A stretch of DNA of 64,000 nt from Myxococcales bacterium (GTDB taxonomy: Bacteria; Myxococcota_A; UBA9160; UBA4427), in assembly GCA_022563535.1 (NCBI GenBank), contig JADFNE010000017.1, forward strand, positions 1-64,000, given 5' to 3'. A program made the translations under genes and the position numbers. Under the pieces are notes generated by a model. That model was not told the DNA's origin, searched no databases, and saw only the letters and a program-made list of their open reading frames with translations. Positions 18,291-26,709 of the stretch are shown in pieces. The number at the start of each line of letters is the position of its first letter. Position 1 is the stretch's first letter.

Positions 18291-19277
18291 TCAGGGAACC
18301 AGGACGCTGTCGAGGATCATCTCGATGATGTCGTCGGCGTCCTGCCCCTCGGCTTCCGCTTCGTAGCTCAACGAAATTCGGTGCCGCAGTACATCCGGCG
18401 CCAAGGACTTGACGTCGTGGGGCGTCGCATAACTGCGGCCCTCCATGAACGCCTGGGCCTTGGCCGCCCTCATCAACCAAATTGAGGCCCGAGGGCTCGC
18501 GCCCAGCTCGATCAGGCCGTCTAATTTTGCAATGCCCGCGTCGACAGGGTCTCGGGTGGCGCGGACGAGTTCGACGATGTACGCGCGTACTTTCTCATCC
18601 ACGAAGATCTGCTCGACTACGCCTCGCGCTGCAAGGATCTGTTCGACGCTCGCCACCTTGCTGATCTCGGGAGTGGGCACACCTCCCGCCATGCGATCAA
18701 TGATCTTGCGCTCTTCGTCCGCAGTCGGATAGCTCACCACGACCTTCAGCATGAAGCGATCGATCTGGGCTTCGGGCAGGGGATAGGTCCCCTCGTGTTC
18801 GATCGGGTTCTGGGTCGCCAACACCAGGAACGGATCCGACAACTTGAAAGTCTCTTTTCCGATCGTCGTCTGCTGCTCCTGCATGCATTCGAGCAATGCA
18901 GCCTGCACCTTGGCGGGGGCGCGGTTGATTTCGTCCGCGAGCACAACGTTGGCGAAGATCGGCCCCTTCTTGACGCTGTAGGTTCCCTCTCTAGGATTGA
19001 AGACTTCGGTCCCGACGACATCGGCCGGCAGCATGTCCGGAGTGAATTGGATGCGCGAAAACTCGGTGTCGAGCGCTTCGGCCAGGCTTCGCACCATCAG
19101 CGTCTTCGCCAATCCGGGCACACCCTCGAGCAACACATGCCCGCCCGAAAGCAAGCCCATCAACAGTCGTGAGACCATGGCCTCCTGGCCGACCAGTACC
19201 TTGCCTACTTCGCTAACCAGGTCCCGCACAACTTTGGATTGCGTCTGAACTTGTTCGCCGAGATCACCGCCATTCAT
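18291..19277 (-). CDS. moxR: MoxR-family AAA ATPase
   Basis: 328 residues. Walker A is GVPGLAKT, Walker B VVLADEINR, and sensor 1 ATQNPIEHEGTYPLPEAQ, a sequence almost diagnostic of MoxR ATPases. The ATG at 19277 has GGAGAAGGAAAG directly upstream. It is the first gene of the moxR-DUF58-DUF4381-like-batA-batBC-batD-batE run, and its promoter should lie in the 19278-19615 gap. MoxR proteins act as chaperones that activate VWA-domain clients, which here are encoded by the next genes. Confidence 0.93.
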   Translation of the reverse strand: MNGGDLGEQVQTQSKVVRDLVSEVGKVLVGQEAMVSRLLMGLLSGGHVLLEGVPGLAKTLMVRSLAEALDTEFSRIQFTPDMLPADVVGTEVFNPREGTYSVKKGPIFANVVLADEINRAPAKVQAALLECMQEQQTTIGKETFKLSDPFLVLATQNPIEHEGTYPLPEAQIDRFMLKVVVSYPTADEERKIIDRMAGGVPTPEISKVASVEQILAARGVVEQIFVDEKVRAYIVELVRATRDPVDAGIAKLDGLIELGASPRASIWLMRAAKAQAFMEGRSYATPHDVKSLAPDVLRHRISLSYEAEAEGQDADDIIEMILDSVLVP

Positions 19278-19370
19278 GGTGCTTTCCTTCTCCCTTGCAA
19301 TTTCATGCCCGGCTGAACCGGAGATTGCCCTGGCCCGCTGTCCTTCGAACACGAGGCCGCTGCTGTGGTT

Positions 19371-19407
19371 TCTATGGTTTTCTATGGTTTTCTATGGTTT
19401 TCTATGG
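19371..19407. repeat. 10-bp tandem repeat upstream of moxR
   Basis: The unit TCTATGGTTT occurs three times perfectly, then TCTATGG. The spacing of about one helical turn, and the place some 95 bases upstream of the moxR start in an otherwise empty 338-base gap, would allow a multi-site operator, but chance slippage is equally possible. The rest of the gap (19278-19615) shows no gene. Confidence 0.8.
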
Positions 19408-19615
19408 ACGGGGTTGGATGGTTTCTTTCGCCCTTACCCCGCGTAACGCGGGCGCAGTCTAGCAACCCGGAGCCGATGTCACGCGTTTGCGCCCGGCCAT
19501 TTCCCAGTGAGAAGAGTCCCTGCTAGACCCCGGAATCAGCACGTGGGTTCGGTTCGTGCGAAATCTGCCGGTTCGATCGCCTGTGCGTACGCCCCCAAGG
19601 CTGCTGGACGATTCC

Positions 19616-20461
19616 CTACCTCGCCCGGCCCGGCCGGTCCCGCGCACCGGCGCTCACAAATTCGATATCCCCGTACCATGCCCGGACGCGTTCTTTTGTG
19701 TCGTCGGTGTCGGTCATGATCGCCACGCCCACGACCTTCGGCGGATCTGCTCCGTAGAGTCGTAGGTAGTCCTCGAAGACGTCCCGCTCTTCGAACCGCC
19801 ACTGGCCGGCGAACTCCGCTCCGCTCTCCACAGCAATCAGCTTCACGAACTTGCCTACATACGCACTGTCGACCGTCGCTCCCTTTTCGAGCCGACTGGC
19901 CCAGACATAGTTGATCGCGCGGCTCGGGAAGTCGCCATAGATCTTGCGGGCGATCGTGAGCGATGTTCTCTCCCAGAACGTAAAGTCCTTCGTCCCGGGT
20001 TCAAAGGTGAGGTAGATGCGGGCAGCATAGTCATCACCGTCCTTGCGCCGGGCATCCCCCTTCTCGAGCACGCCATCGACCTTCCAGCGCCAGCGCAGAA
20101 TTGGATGTTCGCGCAGGTCGACAGCGGTGGCGTGCGTCAAGCCCGAGGCACTCGCGTCACTCGTCGCCGCGATCACCCAGGAGCTGTCTTCCGGATCGCG
20201 AACCAGCGCATACTCCGTATGGCGAGAGATTTTTGGAAATACGAGCGGTTGCCAACTCGACGCGAGGGTGCCGTCCGAAGTCGAGAAGCGAGCCGGCTGT
20301 GTCGTGTGAGCCTCTGCTTCGCCTCGCGCGGGCGACGCAATGAATCCGGCCATGCCGGCTACGCAAAAGACGCCAAGGACCCCGAGAACGCCGAGCACGC
20401 CCATCGCCCCCGGGATGCGAGCGGCCCGAGGACGGAACCTCGAATTCACTCCTTCGTTCAT
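19616..20461 (-). CDS. DUF3047 family exported protein
   Basis: 281 residues. An N-terminal signal segment contains a triple GVL repeat (GVLGVLGVLGVF) from a 9-bp DNA repeat. The mature part matches DUF3047: HPILRWRWKVD, DGDDYAARIYLTFE, and INYVWASRLEKGATVDSAY. The family is periplasmic with no assigned activity. The ATG at 20461 is preceded by GGAGAGG at eight bases. It stands alone, divergent from the amidotransferase gene at 20571, with which it shares a 109-base promoter region. Confidence 0.85.
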   Translation of the reverse strand: MNEGVNSRFRPRAARIPGAMGVLGVLGVLGVFCVAGMAGFIASPARGEAEAHTTQPARFSTSDGTLASSWQPLVFPKISRHTEYALVRDPEDSSWVIAATSDASASGLTHATAVDLREHPILRWRWKVDGVLEKGDARRKDGDDYAARIYLTFEPGTKDFTFWERTSLTIARKIYGDFPSRAINYVWASRLEKGATVDSAYVGKFVKLIAVESGAEFAGQWRFEERDVFEDYLRLYGADPPKVVGVAIMTDTDDTKERVRAWYGDIEFVSAGARDRPGRAR

Positions 20462-20570
20462 TTGCTGATCCTCTCCATCGCGACTCGGACCCTCGGCACG
20501 TGTCATTCAAATTTACCTGCGCAAACTAACGTGCGTGATTCCTTGAGTCCAGGATACACTGGACACACCG

Positions 20571-21317
20571 ATGCCGAGACTGCTCGTATTTCAGCACGTC
20601 GCCCACGAAATTCTGGGCACTCTCGATCCCCTGTTGCGAAGTCACGGGGTTCGTATTCGCTACGTCAACTTCGGTCGCAATCCAACGGCGGTGCCCAAGA
20701 TCGATGGCTACAACGGGCTCGTCGTGCTCGGTGGCCCCATGAACGTAAACGAATTTGAGTCGCACCCGCACCTCGAGACTGAACTCCGACTCATCTCCGA
20801 AGCGATCGAATGCGGCATTCCCATTCTCGGAATCTGTCTTGGTGCGCAACTGCTCGCCAAAGCCCTGGGGGCGGAGGTGCGGGCCTACGAAGAAAAGGAG
20901 ATCGGCTGGTACGAACTCGAGCCGACCCCCGACGGCTTGCAGGACCCGTTGTTCAGCCACTTTGCGGAACACGAAACCGTCTTCCAATGGCACGGAGACA
21001 CCTTCGACATCCCCGAGGACGCGGTCCAACTGGCGCTGGGACGAGGCTGTGCGAATCAAGCGTTTCGCTACGGCGATAGCGCCTACGGGTTGCAGTTTCA
21101 CCTGGAGGTCGATGCGGCCTTGATCGAGCGCTGGCTTGCGATCCCCGCCCACGTAGCCGAGATCGAAGCCTGCGACGGACGCATCTGTCCAGATGAGATT
21201 CGCCGCGGCACCGTTCTGCACGCCGCTCGTCTCGCCGAGATCAGCGACCAGACCTTCGCCAACTTCATCGCACTGATTGGCGATTTGCGTCGGCGCGGGC
21301 GTGGCCCTCATCACTGA
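20571..21317 (+). CDS. Class I glutamine amidotransferase domain protein
   Basis: 248 residues. The nucleophile Cys is in LGICLGAQLLA (about residue 88), the His in LQFHLEVD (about 177), and the catalytic Glu two residues later, so the triad is intact. It resembles stand-alone GMP-synthase-like GATase proteins that hydrolyse gamma-glutamyl compounds or glutamine; the partner is unknown. The ATG at 20571 has no strong ribosome site. A 253-base gap separates it from the bufferin operon on the same strand. Confidence 0.85.
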   Translation: MPRLLVFQHVAHEILGTLDPLLRSHGVRIRYVNFGRNPTAVPKIDGYNGLVVLGGPMNVNEFESHPHLETELRLISEAIECGIPILGICLGAQLLAKALGAEVRAYEEKEIGWYELEPTPDGLQDPLFSHFAEHETVFQWHGDTFDIPEDAVQLALGRGCANQAFRYGDSAYGLQFHLEVDAALIERWLAIPAHVAEIEACDGRICPDEIRRGTVLHAARLAEISDQTFANFIALIGDLRRRGRGPHH

Positions 21318-21556
21318 GAGACTGCTGAGCGACTCGTAACTAGCTCTCGAGGCACCTGAATGTTTCAAGCAATCTCTCGCTCGTAGCGCGAAACCATTGA
21401 TCTTGCGTCGCAATTTCAGGCCCAGGCCGTAGGAGATTGTCGGGTTTTGATCAGCCTCGAACCGATCTCGTCTACCAGGTGTCTGGGGTGTAGTGTTCAT
21501 GAAATCGAAACGCGGGACGTGGCCGCCGGTAAAAGCGGGTCGCCAGGTCTCAAACA

Positions 21557-21563
21557 GGGGAGG
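21557..21563 (+). promoter_or_regulatory. Shine-Dalgarno site fixing the bufA TTG start
   Basis: GGGGAGG, extended by AAAG, lies seven bases before the TTG at 21571. It favours that codon over an in-frame GTG at 21493, which has no such site and would add 26 hydrophilic residues before the signal peptide. The gap from 21318 to here holds no other gene. Confidence 0.75.
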
Positions 21564-21570
21564 AAAGACA

Positions 21571-21828
21571 TTGAACCTTCGAGGAGCATTGATCGCGACG
21601 GCCGCATTGGGCTTGCTCGCCGCAGGCCCGTCGGTCGCGGTCGCAGGAGATAGCGAAGGCGGCTCGGTAAAATGCGGCGGCATCAATGGATGTGGCGGCA
21701 AGGGAGAATGCGCCGCGGCAGATGGAAGTCACGGCTGCGGTGGGAAGAACAGTTGCAAGGGCAAGGGTTGGGTCCACGAGAAATCGGCAGATGCGTGCAC
21801 CGAAAAAGGTGGAACCGTCCTCAAGTAA
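21571..21828 (+). CDS. bufA2: Bufferin-type RiPP precursor (BufA2-like)
   Basis: 85 residues. A Sec-type signal peptide (about 1-26, cleaved after SVAVAG) precedes a small Gly/Lys/Cys-rich part with six cysteines at about 35, 41, 47, 56, 62 and 76. The spacing shows repeats such as NGCGGKGEC and HGCGGKNSCKGKGW. This matches bufferin precursors, exported peptides whose Cys are converted by a DUF692/MNIO enzyme and which bind copper. The enzyme and its partner are encoded next, at 21978 and 22820. Unlike most RiPPs, the leader here is an export signal. The copper role is from the family, not shown here. Confidence 0.8.
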   Translation: MNLRGALIATAALGLLAAGPSVAVAGDSEGGSVKCGGINGCGGKGECAAADGSHGCGGKNSCKGKGWVHEKSADACTEKGGTVLK

Positions 21829-21887
21829 CCCGGCCCCGCGCACCGCATGATTCGGTCTGCGTAGGGCTGTGAGTCAAGTTGGCGAAG

Positions 21888-21922
21888 CGGCCCGCGGCAG
21901 ATCCTGTCGCGGGCCGATCTGC
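21888..21922 (+). promoter_or_regulatory. Possible intercistronic RNA pseudoknot between bufA2 and bufB
   Basis: CGGCCCGCG (21888-21896) pairs perfectly with CGCGGGCCG (21908-21916). The loop begins with GCAGATC (21897-21903), which is complementary to GATCTGC (21916-21922) just after the stem. The order A-B-A'-B' is that of an H-type pseudoknot, or of two competing hairpins. No T-run follows, so it is not a simple terminator. It lies 60 bases after the bufA2 stop and 56 bases before the bufB start. Confidence 0.5.
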
Positions 21923-21977
21923 AGCGGGGGCGCCCACCGCTTTGGCAATACAGTGAAATGATCGGAGAGGGACGGCG

Positions 21978-22817
21978 GTGAGGGTGCAGAATCTCGGACA
22001 CGGCGTTGGCTTGCGATCCCAACACTACAATCGCGTACTCGAGGCCCCCACCTCGATCGACTGGTTCGAGGTGATCTCCGAGAACTTCATGATCAAGGGC
22101 GGTCGTCCGCTTCAGGTGCTCGACCAAGTTCGCCGGGACTACCCGGTGGTGCTCCATGGCGTGAGTCTTTCGATCGGCTCGTCCGATCCCCTGGACAAGC
22201 GCTACCTCGAGGCGCTTGCGAAGTTGATCCATCGCGTGGAACCCGCTTGGGTGTCAGACCATCTTTGCTGGACCGGCGTCGGCGGACACAACGCCCACGA
22301 CTTGCTCCCGCTCCCCTATACCGAGGAAGCGTTGCTCCACACGGTGCAGAGAGTGATCGCCGTGCAGGATTTTCTGGGTCGGCAGATCGCCCTGGAAAAC
22401 GTTTCGACGTATCTCTCCTTTGCGGGGTCGACACTCAGCGAATGGGAATTTCTCGCCGAGCTCGCAGAGCGGGCCGACTGCGGCATCTTGCTCGACGTCA
22501 ACAACATCTACGTGAGCGCCGCCAACCACGGATTTGACGCCGCAACTTATCTCGCAGGCATTCCGCGAGACCGGGTCTGGCAGATTCATCTCGCCGGCCA
22601 CACCGACCACGGCAGCCACTTGCTCGACACCCACAGCCGCCCGGTCTGCGACCCCGTCTGGTCCCTCTACCGTCGAGCACTGCAGCGTTTTGGAAGCGTC
22701 GCGAGCCTGGTCGAATGGGACGAAGACATTCCAGCATGGGAAGTCCTCGAAGCCGAATGCGAACGCGCGAAGCGGGAGTGTCGGGACGTGTTTGGCAATT
22801 CGGGCCAGGTCGCTTGA
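21978..22817 (+). CDS. bufB: DUF692 / MNIO-family peptide-modifying oxidase
   Basis: 279 residues, full length for the family. TIM-barrel motifs with metal ligands are visible: GVGLR and WFEVISEN at the N-terminus, VLHGVSLSIGS, WVSDHLCW, HDLLPLPYT, LENVSTY, LLDVNNIYVSA, HLAGH and SLVEWDEDIP. MNIO enzymes (MbnB relatives) use two or three iron atoms to convert Cys in a precursor to heterocycles. The expected substrate is the peptide encoded just upstream. The GTG at 21978 follows GGAGAGGG at a good distance. The stop is two bases from the next gene. Confidence 0.9.
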   Translation: MRVQNLGHGVGLRSQHYNRVLEAPTSIDWFEVISENFMIKGGRPLQVLDQVRRDYPVVLHGVSLSIGSSDPLDKRYLEALAKLIHRVEPAWVSDHLCWTGVGGHNAHDLLPLPYTEEALLHTVQRVIAVQDFLGRQIALENVSTYLSFAGSTLSEWEFLAELAERADCGILLDVNNIYVSAANHGFDAATYLAGIPRDRVWQIHLAGHTDHGSHLLDTHSRPVCDPVWSLYRRALQRFGSVASLVEWDEDIPAWEVLEAECERAKRECRDVFGNSGQVA

Positions 22818-22819
22818 GC

Positions 22820-23680
22820 GTGCAGCCCTTTCCCGCCCTCGAAGAGCTGCAACAACTGTTCCATCGCTTGATCCGCGCGCCCGAAGGCGTGGCCTCCGGT
22901 GTCGCCGACCTCGTCGGTCGCGGCGAACTCGAGAGCACCGACCTCTCCTTTGCCATCGCAGAAAGCGACCGATTGACGCCCAGTGAGCGACTCGACATCT
23001 ACGCGAACATGTACTTCTACCGGCTCCACGACTGCATCGCCGAGGACTACCCCAGAACCAGGGCGCGAATTGGGGATGCAAAGTTTCACAACTTGATCAC
23101 CGACTATCTGCTCGCCCACCCCCCCACCCACTACTCGCTGCGAGAAGCTGGCGGTGCGCTGCCCGATTTTCTCTCGCGTCACCCACTGGCTACTGAGTTT
23201 CCGGCCCTCGCCGACCTGGCGCAGCTCGAATGGGCGCGGGTCGAGGTGTTCGACGACGAAGACGCTCGACCGCTGGACCGGGAAACATTTCTCGCGGCAA
23301 GTGCGCGGAGCACAGACGAGTTCGCGCTTCGGTTGATTCCGGCCGCCCGGGTGCTCAGCCTCGACGAACGCGCACTCGCACTCTGGAAGGAAACACCCGA
23401 GGGCGAGGAACTCGAGCTCCCCGACACCGGCCGGCCGCGCTGTGTCGTAGTGTGGCGCAAAGGATTTGCAGTCTTTCATCGTTCCGGAGAGGAAGACGAA
23501 GAGGCGTGCCTCGCGGAACTTGCCACCAGCGGCATCACACTCTCCGAGCTGGCGGAGTGTCTGCTGAAGCCCGATGCCAGCGCCGAACGAACCAGCGAAC
23601 GCTTTGCCGCGCTGCTCGAACTCTGGCTGAACGATGAACTCGTCACCGGCGCTCCCCTCACCCCTTCCAACCGCGAGTAG
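22820..23680 (+). CDS. bufC: DUF2063 protein, MNIO partner (BufC-like)
   Basis: 286 residues. The N-terminal half carries the DUF2063 signature: RLDIYANMYFYRLHDCIAEDYP, then DYLLAHPPTHYSLREAG and LADLAQLEWARVEVF. This family nearly always follows DUF692 and binds the precursor for the oxidase. The C-terminal half is a less conserved winged-helix-like part. The GTG at 22820 starts two bases after the bufB stop; a TTG overlapping that stop is an alternative. No DoxX-like membrane gene, often fourth in these operons, follows; the next gene is on the other strand. Confidence 0.88.
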   Translation: MQPFPALEELQQLFHRLIRAPEGVASGVADLVGRGELESTDLSFAIAESDRLTPSERLDIYANMYFYRLHDCIAEDYPRTRARIGDAKFHNLITDYLLAHPPTHYSLREAGGALPDFLSRHPLATEFPALADLAQLEWARVEVFDDEDARPLDRETFLAASARSTDEFALRLIPAARVLSLDERALALWKETPEGEELELPDTGRPRCVVVWRKGFAVFHRSGEEDEEACLAELATSGITLSELAECLLKPDASAERTSERFAALLELWLNDELVTGAPLTPSNRE

Positions 23681-23778
23681 CAATAGCGTCCACCCCGATC
23701 ACCGAAGAATCTTCTGGAACAACTGCAGCGGCGCCCCAATCGGGAATCGTACGCGCCAGTTTTGCCGGGCAACTCGCG

Positions 23779-25281
23779 CTATCGCCGGGCGAGAGTGCGG
23801 CGACCGATCTCGGCCATGGCGCACGTCGCCAGCGCCAGTCCGGTGGGACCGAGTGCGGGTAGGACAGCCGAAGGCCCGGTGAGGTACGCGAAGATGTTGT
23901 CGAACAGGCGGTCGTAGCCGGGCAGGAAGAACGAATGTTGGAGCACCTGATGGCCCGCCATCCCGATCACCCGAGCGTCGTTGCCAGGCTCGCGCAGGGT
24001 GCACAGCGCGTAGCCGTCTGGATCGACCGGCCAATTCCAGTCTGTCTCGCCGGGCTCAGCTTCATCCCACTTGCGACCGTTTATCGACGGGACCGCGCCC
24101 CAGACCAACGTGTCGGAGGGTGTCCGAGACAGCCCCGCGTCGATCATGTTGAACTGGTTCCCCGAGAGCACGCCGCGGTTGCCCGCGCTCCAGTCCCAGA
24201 AGTAGCTCGGGACGAAGTCACTGAACCCGGTGCCCTCGAACAGCCATCCCGTATCACTCGGGTGGCAAATCTTCATGTCCTGCTTCGGAAAGCCGCCGAG
24301 ATTCCGAACGGGCCAAGTCGTCAGCCCGGCGAGTTCGGTCTCCCAGATCGTATCCGGGTTGTGCATTCCTACGCCAGCTCGTTCCACCCCCGTGACCGGG
24401 TCATCTTCCTCCGCGTCAAACCTGTAGGTGGTCATTGTCCCGGCAGTCACGTCGAGACGGACGCGGAAGATCGCGAACTCGTTCGACGCCAGCAGCAGCC
24501 GACCGCCATTCGCGACGTGCTGCTTCAGATGGCTCAGAAACGCGTGCGGCAGGTACTCGAACTGCCCCTGCACGACGATCAGGCTGTAAGGGTCCACGAT
24601 GGAGGACTCGGGGGCCTCGGAGAAAGCGATCGCATCCATGTACTCGAAGCGGTAGCCGTTCGACTTGAGCCGACGCAGCGGACTAGGGTTGGGGTCGTGG
24701 GGATGGTCGAGACCCGGCCTGCGCCACGAGATCGTATTAACCCCCTCGCTTCCCGAACCGGCGTAGATCGACTCGCCTCCGAATCCCCCGTAGGCGGTCG
24801 GCGTGAGTGAGTCGTAGAGCCAGAGCAGGTTCGAGTAGCTCCCGGGCACGGCTGCCGTCACCACGAATCGGAATAGGTGATTGTGGGACGTGAACGAAGA
24901 ACCGCTGTCACCGCTCTGGTTCTCGCGATTCTCCAACCGCATGGCGAGCGGGTCGATCGAAGCCTCGTAGATCCCTGGCTCCAAGCCCGTCGTATCCAGT
25001 GAGAGCCGGACGGGGAAAGGCATCGGCGCATCATCGACGGCAACGTTGTAGACCCCGAAGACGAACCCGCCGTTGATGTAATCCAGATGGTGAATCGTGA
25101 TCTCAACCGTCGTCCAATCGAGCAGCGAGACGCGAAGATCGATAGAATCGACGCCGGCCCGGAAGGTGAACTGGTCCCCGTACAGGCCCTCACAGCACCC
25201 TGTGTCGGCGCGCGCGGGTCTCGGTCGAAATACAGATACTGCAATCCCGGCTGAGTAGAGGATGAAATTACGTCGGTTCAC
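23779..25281 (-). CDS. Exported N,N-dimethylformamidase beta-subunit-like protein with PALG C-terminal signal
   Basis: 500 residues. The N-terminus (NRRNFILYSAG, ending RPARAD) is a Tat-like twin-arginine signal. The body resembles the large-subunit domain of N,N-dimethylformamidase: LYDSLTPTAYGGFGG, SWRRPG, then the amidotransferase-like part with YSLIVVQGQFEY and GRLLLASNEFA, and WDWSAGN. The C-terminus, LPALGPTGLALATCAM then GRRTLARR, is a short motif, hydrophobic stretch and Arg tail, as in IPTL-CTERM-type sorting signals. The GTG start at 25281 has only a distant AAGGG. It is probably a cell-surface protein of unknown substrate. Confidence 0.65.
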   Translation of the reverse strand: MNRRNFILYSAGIAVSVFRPRPARADTGCCEGLYGDQFTFRAGVDSIDLRVSLLDWTTVEITIHHLDYINGGFVFGVYNVAVDDAPMPFPVRLSLDTTGLEPGIYEASIDPLAMRLENRENQSGDSGSSFTSHNHLFRFVVTAAVPGSYSNLLWLYDSLTPTAYGGFGGESIYAGSGSEGVNTISWRRPGLDHPHDPNPSPLRRLKSNGYRFEYMDAIAFSEAPESSIVDPYSLIVVQGQFEYLPHAFLSHLKQHVANGGRLLLASNEFAIFRVRLDVTAGTMTTYRFDAEEDDPVTGVERAGVGMHNPDTIWETELAGLTTWPVRNLGGFPKQDMKICHPSDTGWLFEGTGFSDFVPSYFWDWSAGNRGVLSGNQFNMIDAGLSRTPSDTLVWGAVPSINGRKWDEAEPGETDWNWPVDPDGYALCTLREPGNDARVIGMAGHQVLQHSFFLPGYDRLFDNIFAYLTGPSAVLPALGPTGLALATCAMAEIGRRTLARR

Positions 25282-25468
25282 ACGCGCAGAATATCACCCT
25301 TGCCTCGCTGAATTCAAGCGAAAAACGACCTGCCGTTTTGCGGGGCTCGACAAGAGAAATGTCAATTTTATCAAGCTGATGATGGAGGCGAGGTTGCCTA
25401 GGCCAGAATTGTATTTAGGGGGAAGAGTTGCCGCCTCCATCGCTGAAGCGTGATATCTTTCCGCTCTG

Positions 25469-25801
25469 ATGAGCGAAGATTCTTCTGAGACGAAGGCGGG
25501 GGTCGCCCCGGCCAAGGACTATGTGCGGCAACTCGGCGTGGTGGAGAGCCTGGTTGCGATCACCAATGAATGCCAGAGCGCGCCGGTGCGCTCCGTCGCC
25601 AGTCGAGCGCTCGAAGCCATCAAGGACCGCAGCCCTGGCGTGATGCGCGAGCAGGTCTACTTCGTGCTGAGCGCAATGCAGGGCTGGCGTGGAGAACGCG
25701 CGACCCAGATCCACCGTTCGTTGTCTGCATACTACGAGAACTCCGAGCACGAGAGTTCGAATCCGCAGAGCACAGAAGCAGAAGGCGATCCCGATAAATA
25801 G
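25469..25801 (+). CDS. Hypothetical protein, small helical
   Basis: 110 residues, mostly helical, with acidic, low-complexity ends and a core around residues 17-80 (DYVRQLGVVESLVAITNE, REQVYFVLSAMQGW). No signal peptide or membrane span. The family is not recognised. The ATG has no clear ribosome site, and the 187 bases before it are more AT-rich than the surroundings. It is followed 34 bases later by the EthD gene on the same strand, so both may be one transcript. Confidence 0.5.
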   Translation: MSEDSSETKAGVAPAKDYVRQLGVVESLVAITNECQSAPVRSVASRALEAIKDRSPGVMREQVYFVLSAMQGWRGERATQIHRSLSAYYENSEHESSNPQSTEAEGDPDK

Positions 25802-25835
25802 AAGTAGACGTGGGAAACAACCCCAGGAGTCTGAG

Positions 25836-26537
25836 ATGGAGAAAATCTGTTACCTCGTCTGGAAGCCGGAAGGCGTTTCGGACGCGGACTTTCGAGATCA
25901 ATTGGTCGGGGAAACTGCGAAGCAGATTCTTTCGAGTGGAGTGCACAAACTCAGCATTCTTTGCGCCGACGAAACAACCGCCGCCCTCGAGAATGCGCGC
26001 ATTACGCAAATGGATCGCCCGCTCTGCGGGATGATCTCGGCTTGGGTCGACCTGGCGGATGATCGGGCCCCAATCGAAGCGGCGATCGATCGCGTCACAG
26101 AGCGGAAAGCCGGCTACCTGGTGGTCGAGTCCGTACCCCTGCTGAACACGACCCATACCGCGCCCGAAGGCAAACGCACTCCGGGAACGACCCTGCTCAC
26201 CTGCTTGATCCCGAAGGCCGGCATGGCCTACGAAGATTTCCTCGAACACTGGCAAGTGGTGCAACGTCAGGTCGCCCTCGAAACCCAGTGTACTTATCTC
26301 TACATCCGCAACGTCGTGGTACAAGCGCTGACCGAAGACGCACCACCCTGGGTCGGAATCGTCGAAGAAGGGTTCCCCACCGAAGCCGTGACCGATCCCA
26401 TGCTCTGGTACAAGGCGGGCGACTCAAAAGAAAAGCTCGAGCAAAACCTCACGAAAATGTTGAACAGCGTGAACGCGTTCCTCGACCTCAGCCAGCTCGA
26501 GTCCCATCCCACCAGCGAATACATCATCAAGGCGTAA
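25836..26537 (+). CDS. EthD-domain protein
   Basis: 233 residues forming two ferredoxin-like halves. The second half shows the EthD hallmark YEDFLEHWQVVQRQVA. The first half (ICYLVWKPEGVSDADFRDQL) is a diverged copy. EthD-like dimeric alpha-beta barrel proteins accompany oxidative degradation pathways, including polyketide and ether breakdown; no partner oxygenase is nearby. The ATG at 25836 is set by AGGAG six bases upstream; the frame extends further up without similarity. Confidence 0.75.
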   Translation: MEKICYLVWKPEGVSDADFRDQLVGETAKQILSSGVHKLSILCADETTAALENARITQMDRPLCGMISAWVDLADDRAPIEAAIDRVTERKAGYLVVESVPLLNTTHTAPEGKRTPGTTLLTCLIPKAGMAYEDFLEHWQVVQRQVALETQCTYLYIRNVVVQALTEDAPPWVGIVEEGFPTEAVTDPMLWYKAGDSKEKLEQNLTKMLNSVNAFLDLSQLESHPTSEYIIKA

Positions 26538-26651
26538 GTCGTCCGACACCTCATTGATTTCTCGACGGGCAAGTAGCTGTTCGCCTTCGACGATGATGGC
26601 GAGTCCGTGTTTCACCCTAGAAAGATCTCGATTGCACAAGTGACGCCGCAG

Positions 26652-26690
26652 GGGATATCCTATCGCTCACCAGGAGGCGAGATATATCCC
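26652..26690 (+). promoter_or_regulatory. Imperfect inverted repeat in the leader of the REC-kinase gene
   Basis: GGGATAT (26652-26658) and ATATCCC (26684-26690) pair over 25 bases, with CGC/GCG inside. It ends 19 bases before the GTG start of the kinase gene, near the ribosome site, so it might be an operator or a translation-controlling hairpin. Confidence 0.3.
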
Positions 26691-26709
26691 GAATGGGGGG
26701 AGCAGCAAC

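Noticed and set aside
25322-25339. Short hairpin AAAACG/CGTTTT upstream of the DMF-amidase-like gene
   Set aside because: Only six pairs, with no T-run in a useful place; not enough for a terminator or operator call.
25620-26324. A 234-codon minus-strand open frame opposite the EthD gene
   Set aside because: The plus-strand reading has a real EthD motif and a good ribosome site; this is its shadow.
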